Shown here piece by piece: positions 24,152-29,326 of a stretch of DNA of 29,326 nt. Position numbers and translations under genes: made by a program. A model generated the notes under the pieces. The model saw only the letters and a list, made by a program, of their open reading frames with translations. It was not told the DNA's origin and did no database searches. The DNA is taken from NCBI GenBank assembly GCA_946479435.1, contig CAMLFX010000031.1, forward strand, positions 1 to 29,326. Reading direction: 5' to 3'. This DNA comes from an uncultured Sphingobacteriales bacterium (GTDB lineage: Bacteria > Bacteroidota > Bacteroidia > Chitinophagales > Chitinophagaceae). Within the stretch, counting starts at the first letter, position 1; each line of letters opens with the position of its first letter.

Positions 24152-25267
24152 ATGACAACGAAACGTACATTTTTCTCAACAATACTCTTTGCGTTATATG
24201 CATTAAGTGTTTCTGCACAAGATAAACATGCACCTATACACATAGGGCTTATCTATCCTTTAAGTACTAATGGAATACACGCAGGTGAATATAGCAACAC
24301 TATTTCCTTGCATGCTATAACAGGCGTAAGCGCTTCGGAAGAAGCAATGGCAGCTGCGGGACTTGCCAATATCATAAAACACAATGCAACAGGTGTAATA
24401 GCTGCAGGCTTCTTCAATCAGGTTGGCGGAAATGCAGAAGGCCTGGTAGCCAGTGGTTTTTTAAGCAATGTGAAAGAAGAAGTAAAAGGCGCGCAGATCT
24501 CGGGTTTCGGCAATATATCGGGCAGTGTACACGGTTTACAATCTGCCGGCTTCTTCAACATCAACCGCAATAATTTATCGGGCGCACAAATGGCGGGTTT
24601 CTTTAACCTGTCAAAAACCACCGATGCACAATTTGCAGGTTTCATAAACATTGCCAATGATGTGCCTTACACACAAATAGCAGGGTTTATAAATAAAGCA
24701 GACGATGCAACCGTACAGCTGGCAGGTTTTATAAATATTGCTAAATGCGCTAAAGTGCAAATGGCGGGCTTCATAAATATTGCAGATAGTTGCGATTATC
24801 CTATTGGCTTTATCAACATCGTTAAAAAAGGAGAAAAAATAATAGGCTTGAGTGTAGATGAATCGGCAACTGTATTGGCTTCATTTCGTTCAGGTGGCAG
24901 AATATTGTATGGCATTGTTGGTGTAGGTTATAATCTCAATACCGTTGACTTGATGTATGCATTTGAAGCAGGTATTGGCGCACACCTTCCAATTAGCAAA
25001 ATCTTCCGTATCAATTTTGAAGCCGCTACTACAGGCCTGGTAAATTTTGATACTGATGGTAATTATAAGTTTGCAGTAAGGGCATTGCCTTCAGTAAAAC
25101 TGGGCGATAAATGGGAACTTTTTGCCGGACCTACTGTTAGCTTTCTGAATATGAACATAGGTGGTAACGACCAGTTTGAAGGCTATTCTTTATGGACAGG
25201 CGGCGATTGGGACAGGGATTATGGCCTGAGCCTGGGTGCTATCGGGGGCATACAACTACACTTATAA
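24152..25267 (+). CDS. Secreted GxQ-AGF-N repeat protein, paralogue of the STN protein C-terminus
   Basis: From the ATG at 24152 the protein has 371 residues. A signal peptide ends at SVSAQ (about 23). Residues about 70-222 consist of repeats 'G-x-Q-x-A-G-F-x-N-I' about 20 residues apart. The part after them (PIGFINIVKKGEKIIGLS) lines up with YSIGLINIILKGYHKLSLS of the upstream STN protein, and both continue as a small beta-rich domain ending in an aromatic or Leu residue. It has no STN or regulatory domain. Under its own copy of the ECF promoter it seems to be an output of the signalling circuit. It is probably outer-membrane or surface located; function unknown. Confidence 0.82.
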   Translation: MTTKRTFFSTILFALYALSVSAQDKHAPIHIGLIYPLSTNGIHAGEYSNTISLHAITGVSASEEAMAAAGLANIIKHNATGVIAAGFFNQVGGNAEGLVASGFLSNVKEEVKGAQISGFGNISGSVHGLQSAGFFNINRNNLSGAQMAGFFNLSKTTDAQFAGFINIANDVPYTQIAGFINKADDATVQLAGFINIAKCAKVQMAGFINIADSCDYPIGFINIVKKGEKIIGLSVDESATVLASFRSGGRILYGIVGVGYNLNTVDLMYAFEAGIGAHLPISKIFRINFEAATTGLVNFDTDGNYKFAVRALPSVKLGDKWELFAGPTVSFLNMNIGGNDQFEGYSLWTGGDWDRDYGLSLGAIGGIQLHL

Positions 25268-25287
25268 AAATATTTTCTTGCCGCGTA

Positions 25288-25311
25288 GGGGTAATTACCA
25301 CTTCTTCTGTC
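25288..25311 (+). promoter_or_regulatory. Candidate ECF promoter of the head-GIN lipoprotein gene
   Basis: GGGGTA (25288-25293), 15 bases, GTC (25309-25311, within CTGTCTTA). It is the third copy of the pattern at identical spacing, 67 bases upstream of the ATG at 25378. The GGTAATTACC core here is also a perfect palindrome. Confidence 0.6.
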
Positions 25312-25377
25312 TTAATAGTACAAGCAACAAAACACATAATACCAAAACACAAAACAACACTACTTAATACAAAAATT

Positions 25378-26037
25378 ATGAAAAACGCATTACTTTTTGC
25401 ATTCGCAGCAGCTACATTATTCGCAGCATCTTGCAACAAACACAGGCTCAGGGGCGAAGGCGACAGTAGCTCTGAAACAAGAACACCGGGCAGCTTTACA
25501 AGTGTAATAGCTGATGGTTCAACACCTGTAGATGTATATCCTTCAACTGAAGACCGCGTAGTAGTAACGGGCTATAACAACCTGATAGGTGTTTACGAAA
25601 CCAGTGTAAGCGGTGGCACTTTAAGATTGAAATTCAAAGATGATTATATAAATATCCGGAACAACAATCTTAGTGTAGCGGTATACACAAAAGACATGAA
25701 CAGCATTAAAATAAATGGATCGGGTGATGTGCATTTACACCCCGGGCTTACCAGCAATGCTATGGTAACTGAAATAAACGGATCTGGTAATATCCGCATC
25801 GATGAAAATCATTTTAATAATATGAGCTGCAGTGTAAATGGTTCAGGCGATATTTTGGCACAGCCATGCGTAGCTCAAAATGTTATTGCGAAAATATCAG
25901 GCTCAGGCAACATCCGTATAACAGCGGAAAAAACCCTTAGCGTACGTATTTCAGGGTCAGGAAATGTTGACTACTGGGGCAACCCACAAATAACTGAAGT
26001 AAATATATCAGGCTCAGGTAAAATCATCAAGCATTAG
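25378..26037 (+). CDS. Head-GIN (DUF2807) domain lipoprotein
   Basis: The protein has 219 residues from the ATG at 25378; longer frames reach back into the previous gene and past the predicted promoter, so they are rejected. The signal peptide has lipobox FAASC (Cys at 19). The rest is a right-handed beta-solenoid type repeat with five 'I-[NS]-G-S-G-[DNK]-[VI]' units (INGSGDV, INGSGNI, VNGSGDI, ISGSGNI, ISGSGNV, ISGSGKI), the signature of DUF2807 head-GIN proteins, which are envelope proteins of unknown function often tied to stress responses in Bacteroidota. It is predicted to belong to the ECF regulon. Confidence 0.92.
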   Translation: MKNALLFAFAAATLFAASCNKHRLRGEGDSSSETRTPGSFTSVIADGSTPVDVYPSTEDRVVVTGYNNLIGVYETSVSGGTLRLKFKDDYINIRNNNLSVAVYTKDMNSIKINGSGDVHLHPGLTSNAMVTEINGSGNIRIDENHFNNMSCSVNGSGDILAQPCVAQNVIAKISGSGNIRITAEKTLSVRISGSGNVDYWGNPQITEVNISGSGKIIKH

Positions 26038-26055
26038 TCATCATACAGTTATGTT

Positions 26056-26092
26056 GAAAGCCGGCAATTACCTGCCGGCTTTCCTTATTTTT
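26056..26092 (+). terminator. Terminator after the head-GIN gene
   Basis: GAAAGCCGGCA (26056-26066) pairs with TGCCGGCTTTC (26073-26083) around a six-base loop, followed by a T-rich stretch. It ends the ECF-controlled block. Confidence 0.85.
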
Positions 26093-26097
26093 GCTGT

Positions 26098-26769
26098 GTG
26101 AAACGAAAGAGTATTTTTTTATTGATACTGGCGATAGTATTTATAATTGGCGGATGGTGGATGGTACATTCAAATTGCAGCGCTAACCGGCACCCACCTA
26201 CTACAACATTTGAACGGATGATGGATAAGGGCAACCTCCATTCTATCGATTCGGGCATCCACATGCTGAAAACAGGCGACGTAGTGGTACGTACCGGCAA
26301 TGATATTACCAGCTATATGTTATGCAAAGTGAACTGGAGAGATAAAACCTATTCACACTGCGGGCTGGTAGTGGTGGAAGATGGTTATCCCTTTGTATAT
26401 CATAGCATTGGCGGTGAAGACAATCCTGATGCGCTACTGAGGCGCGACTCTGCAAGTTTCTGGTTTTCACCTGAAAACAATCTTGGGTATGGAATAGTGC
26501 GACTGGATTTACCTTGCGATAAGGAAGAAACCCTGGTAAAACAGATAAAACAATTTTACATACAGAAGAAGAAATTTGATATGGATTTTGACCTGGCTAC
26601 TGATGATCGCTTTTATTGTGCCGAATTTGTTTCTAAAACTATCGGGCTGGCTACCGGCGATAGCAACTATTTTATGCCTACATCAATATTGAGCTATAGG
26701 TATATGGGCATTGATGATATATTTCTTAGCAAGCATGCTAACTTCATTTGCCAAATACGATATAAGTGA
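26098..26769 (+). CDS. YiiX-like NlpC/P60-type cysteine hydrolase
   Basis: The protein has 223 residues and starts with GTG at 26098, giving a membrane anchor or signal (KRKSIFLLILAIVFIIGGWW). The permuted papain-like fold is visible as LKTGDVVVRTG (57-67), SHCGLVV with catalytic His87, FVYHSIGGE (99-107), and YCAEFV with catalytic Cys174. Members of the YiiX/YaeF group are thought to act on lipids or peptidoglycan-linked amides in the envelope. The gene begins just after the preceding terminator. The end of its coding region carries the promoter of the next gene. Confidence 0.87.
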   Translation: MKRKSIFLLILAIVFIIGGWWMVHSNCSANRHPPTTTFERMMDKGNLHSIDSGIHMLKTGDVVVRTGNDITSYMLCKVNWRDKTYSHCGLVVVEDGYPFVYHSIGGEDNPDALLRRDSASFWFSPENNLGYGIVRLDLPCDKEETLVKQIKQFYIQKKKFDMDFDLATDDRFYCAEFVSKTIGLATGDSNYFMPTSILSYRYMGIDDIFLSKHANFICQIRYK

Positions 26770-26777
26770 TAACTTTG
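26747..26777 (+). promoter_or_regulatory. Promoter of the DUF4878-like lipoprotein gene
   Basis: TTTG (26747-26750), 19 bases, TAACTTTG (26770-26777). Both boxes match the Bacteroidota -33/-7 consensus at typical spacing. The site overlaps the end of the YiiX gene, and the ATG at 26802 is about 25 bases downstream. Confidence 0.65.
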
Positions 26778-26801
26778 CGCCATTGTAAACTAACATTATA
26801 T

Positions 26802-27302
26802 ATGAAAAAATTATTGTTTTCTTTAGCTGCTGTATGCTTGCTGGCTATATCATTAGTAAGCTGTAGTTCAAACAGCCCAAAGGCTTCAGCCGAGAAATTC
26901 CTGAACAACCTGTACCACATGGACTACAAAGAAGCTAAAACTGTAGCCACTGAAGACACTAAAAAAATACTGGATATGATGGAACAATTTTCCAGCATGA
27001 TGCCAGATTCGGCTAAAGACAATGCCAAGAAAATAAAAGTGACTATTAAAGATGAAAAAATTGATGGCGATAAAGCAATAGTTACCTATACTACTTCTGA
27101 AAGCACTACCGAACAAAAAGTAGACCTGGTAAAAGAAAACGGCAAATGGCTGGTAAAATACTCTAAGCAAGATGGTGGTGGCGACATGAGTGGTGAAGAA
27201 CCAATGCCTACCGAAGAACCAATGACCGATTCTACAGGCGCACCAATAACACCTGCTGACGGCACAACGGTCTCACCCACCGACACCGCAACGGCCAAGT
27301 AA
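26802..27302 (+). CDS. DUF4878-like lipoprotein
   Basis: The protein has 166 residues from the ATG at 26802, the start that fits the promoter and signal peptide. The lipobox is LVSC (Cys about residue 21). Residues about 27-115 match the NTF2-like DUF4878 pattern: SAEKFLNNLYHMDYKEAKTV near the start and KVDLVKENGKWLVKYSK near the end. The last 50 residues are a low-complexity Pro/Thr/Glu tail, probably extended. These small envelope lipoproteins are common in Bacteroidota; function is unknown. A clear terminator follows. Confidence 0.85.
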   Translation: MKKLLFSLAAVCLLAISLVSCSSNSPKASAEKFLNNLYHMDYKEAKTVATEDTKKILDMMEQFSSMMPDSAKDNAKKIKVTIKDEKIDGDKAIVTYTTSESTTEQKVDLVKENGKWLVKYSKQDGGGDMSGEEPMPTEEPMTDSTGAPITPADGTTVSPTDTATAK

Positions 27303-27322
27303 ACAGACTACAATAACATTAT

Positions 27323-27353
27323 AAAAAGCTACCTCAAAAAAGGTAGCTTTTTT
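27323..27353 (+). terminator. Terminator after the DUF4878-like gene
   Basis: AAAAAGCTACCT (27323-27334) pairs with AGGTAGCTTTTT (27341-27352) around a CAAAAA loop, followed by T. Confidence 0.9.
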
Positions 27354-27408
27354 ATTGACAATAACATTCACATAACTAATACAAATTAATACTGATAGGA
27401 AAATCCAA

Positions 27409-27416
27409 TACCTTTG
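27409..27416 (+). promoter_or_regulatory. -7 box of the beta-helix protein gene
   Basis: TACCTTTG matches TAnnTTTG exactly and lies 20 bases before the ATG at 27436. The -33 region is weak (TTAA at about 27386). Confidence 0.5.
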
Positions 27417-27435
27417 CACCTCATATAAACCCTAA

Positions 27436-29326
27436 ATGAAGAAATTACCCTTCCTTGTTGTATTACTATGCTTTACAACCATTGATCTTTGGGCCAGAGT
27501 AGTTTATGTAGACAGCAGCAATGTTGCCGGTTTTCAAAACGGTACCAGCTGGACAACGGCTTACAGCAGCTTTCAGGCTGGCATAAACAATGCCATTGCC
27601 GGCGATAGTGTTTGGGTAGCAAAAGGAACTTACAACCCTGCATCCAGCACCTCCTTCAGTATGAAGGACAGCGTGAAAATATATGGCGGCTTTACAAATA
27701 CTAGTACCTCATTCAGTCAACGTAACATTACGGCTAATATAACTATTCTGAAAGGTCGTAATGCAACTTTTGGTTCGGGTGGAGTAATAGAAAATCCCTA
27801 CAACCTGACGCCAGTGTCCATGATCGATGGCTTTACAATAACAGGAGGAAAGGCTTGGAACGGGGGTGCTATTAGCAATATGAGCGCTTCACCAACAATC
27901 AGTAATTGCATTTTTTCTGCTGATACTTCATTTAGTGGTTATGGAGGTGCTATTTATAATGATTATTCTTCACCAAAGATCATCAATTGTACCTTCTCAA
28001 ATAATAAAGGATTAGGACAAGGTGCGGGGTATGGAGGCGCTATTGCTAATAGTCATTCATCACCTACAATCACTAACTGCACTTTTTCAGACAATACTGC
28101 AGAAAATACGGTTACGAATTTCAGCAGTTATGTTTACTGTTATGGTGGCGCTATTTACAATTCTTATTCTTCTCCTACCATTGATGGCTGCACATTTACT
28201 AATAACAAAGCGAATGGATATAGCGCTTTAACGGCTTATGGTAACGGGGCAGCTATCTATAATACATCATCATCACCCATTATTAAAAACTCTAGTTTTC
28301 AAAACAATATAGCTACAGGTGGTGGACCAATAAATACCCCTGGTGGATCATGGGGTGGTGCTATATGCAGCTTCAACACATATGACGTATTTACTAAAAT
28401 CATAATTGAAAACTGTAATTTTTCCAATAATATAGCCACGACAAACGCACACGCCATGGGTGCGGGTGGCGCTATCTACGTCAGCACTACTGGTGATACA
28501 AATATTGTGATCAGAAATTGCAATTTTACCTATAATAAAGCTAATTGGGGAGGGGGTATCGTGCTTGCTTCAACATTTGCAAAAATTGAAAATTGTACTT
28601 TCAATAACAATAAAGCAATTAGCTATGGTGGTGGAATTTCTGCCAGCGGCGCTACGGTCACTTTAATTAATTGCGAATTTACACAAGACACTGCAAAATA
28701 TGGTGGTGCATTATCTATTGAGGGCACATATTATTTAAAACCAGATGGTTTTAGTACTACTAATTGCCTTTTCGCAAAAAATATAGCTGATAGTTTTGGT
28801 GCTGCCATATATTGTAGTAACTCAAAACCTAAGCTAGTTAATAATACTATTACCAAGAATACAGCTGCTGTTAATGGTAGTGGTATATATAATGCACAAG
28901 CTTCCTATCCGAGAATTATTAATTCAATTGTATATGATAATACTTCGTCGGGCATAGCAAACGATGGTACTTCTTCACCCAGTGCATATTACAGCCTGAT
29001 ACAAGGCTATGCTGCTAATGCAGCCAATCATATTATTGCAGGCACTACAGATCCCCTGTTTGAGGATACAACAAATGGTAACTTCAGATTGCAGTTTACA
29101 AGCCCATGCTTCAATAAAGGGAATAACGACTCTTTATGGGCAGCAATAACACAAGATCTTGCAGGAAATACACGCATACTGAATGACACCGTAGATATAG
29201 GTGCATATGAATATATGCTTGCAGTAAAACTGGGGGCAGACACGTCAATTTGCACGGGCGACACTTTATTGCTGGATGCCCATAACCCTGGCTCTACATA
29301 TTTGTGGAGCAACGGTGCAACTACAC
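27436..29326 (+). CDS. Large secreted beta-helix (Pmp-like) protein, 3' end outside the window
   Basis: From the ATG at 27436 the frame stays open for 630 codons to the window edge. A signal peptide (MKKLPFLVVLLCFTTIDLWA) precedes VYVDSSNVAG and SWTTAYSSFQAGINNA, the usual start of Bacteroidota right-handed beta-helix proteins. About eight coils follow with the polymorphic-outer-membrane-protein signature 'GGAI-x-N' paired with 'I-x-N-C-x-F-x-x-N'. Near the edge DTSICTGDTLLLDA and YLWSNGATT begin an Ig-like domain typical of proteins with gliding/T9SS C-terminal tails, so the missing end probably holds more Ig domains and a sorting signal. An adhesin or surface role is likely. Confidence 0.9.
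   Translation, partial: MKKLPFLVVLLCFTTIDLWARVVYVDSSNVAGFQNGTSWTTAYSSFQAGINNAIAGDSVWVAKGTYNPASSTSFSMKDSVKIYGGFTNTSTSFSQRNITANITILKGRNATFGSGGVIENPYNLTPVSMIDGFTITGGKAWNGGAISNMSASPTISNCIFSADTSFSGYGGAIYNDYSSPKIINCTFSNNKGLGQGAGYGGAIANSHSSPTITNCTFSDNTAENTVTNFSSYVYCYGGAIYNSYSSPTIDGCTFTNNKANGYSALTAYGNGAAIYNTSSSPIIKNSSFQNNIATGGGPINTPGGSWGGAICSFNTYDVFTKIIIENCNFSNNIATTNAHAMGAGGAIYVSTTGDTNIVIRNCNFTYNKANWGGGIVLASTFAKIENCTFNNNKAISYGGGISASGATVTLINCEFTQDTAKYGGALSIEGTYYLKPDGFSTTNCLFAKNIADSFGAAIYCSNSKPKLVNNTITKNTAAVNGSGIYNAQASYPRIINSIVYDNTSSGIANDGTSSPSAYYSLIQGYAANAANHIIAGTTDPLFEDTTNGNFRLQFTSPCFNKGNNDSLWAAITQDLAGNTRILNDTVDIGAYEYMLAVKLGADTSICTGDTLLLDAHNPGSTYLWSNGATT

Noticed and set aside
23169..24817. CRISPR-like array in the repeat region
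   Set aside because: The repeats are protein-level, degenerate, in frame and inside coding sequence. No identical DNA repeats with unique spacers occur anywhere in the window.
25192..25377. Longer head-GIN protein starting inside the previous gene
   Set aside because: It overlaps the preceding coding region and the ECF promoter, and it buries the lipoprotein signal peptide that begins at 25378.

Overview
The window looks like a stretch of a Bacteroidota chromosome, probably a Chitinophaga-like lineage of the order Chitinophagales. The grounds are TAnnTTTG-type -7 promoter boxes, starts with weak or no Shine-Dalgarno sequence, a type IX secretion (T9SS) C-terminal tail, and an ECF sigma / FecR / STN gene set. 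It divides into a mobile defence island and an ordinary chromosomal part.

Island (54-13733). The window opens inside a tRNA-Phe gene (anticodon GAA). The last 15 bases of that tRNA region are repeated exactly at 13719-13733, right after the island's last gene and right before a normal housekeeping gene. A complete tyrosine recombinase lies between the two copies. I read this as an integrative element of about 13.7 kb sitting in tRNA-Phe. Its left part is an integration/replication module on the minus strand: integrase, a 194-aa unknown protein, an excisionase-like HTH protein, a probable rolling-circle replication initiator, and a membrane protein. Its right part is defence cargo: a minus-strand operon hsdR-hsdS-[DUF262/DUF1524 nuclease]-hsdM, and a divergent HNH endonuclease with an N-terminal domain that may be a modified-base reader. 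The GmrSD-like gene embedded in the type I operon and the long C-terminal extension on HsdS are unusual.

Chromosomal part (13734-29326). First come an RluE-type pseudouridine synthase, a DUF3606 protein, a NUDIX hydrolase, a YycJ/WalJ-like metallo-hydrolase, a small Cys-rich lipoprotein, an Ig-repeat T9SS protein, and a VWA-like protein with five ~41-residue repeats.

A cell-surface signalling locus follows: an ECF sigma factor, a FecR anti-sigma factor, and an STN plus carboxypeptidase-regulatory-like protein. In place of a TonB receptor barrel this last protein has G-x-Q-I-A-G-L-x-N repeats. It is followed by a paralogue with the same repeats and a head-GIN-domain lipoprotein. The sigma operon, the paralogue and the head-GIN gene each have the same upstream pattern, GGGGTA - 15 nt - GTC, at identical spacing. 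It is a strong candidate for the promoter recognised by this sigma factor. Together these genes look like a FecIR-type circuit that senses something other than TonB-dependent uptake.

The window ends with a YiiX-type cysteine hydrolase, a DUF4878-like lipoprotein, and a long secreted beta-helix protein that runs off the right edge.
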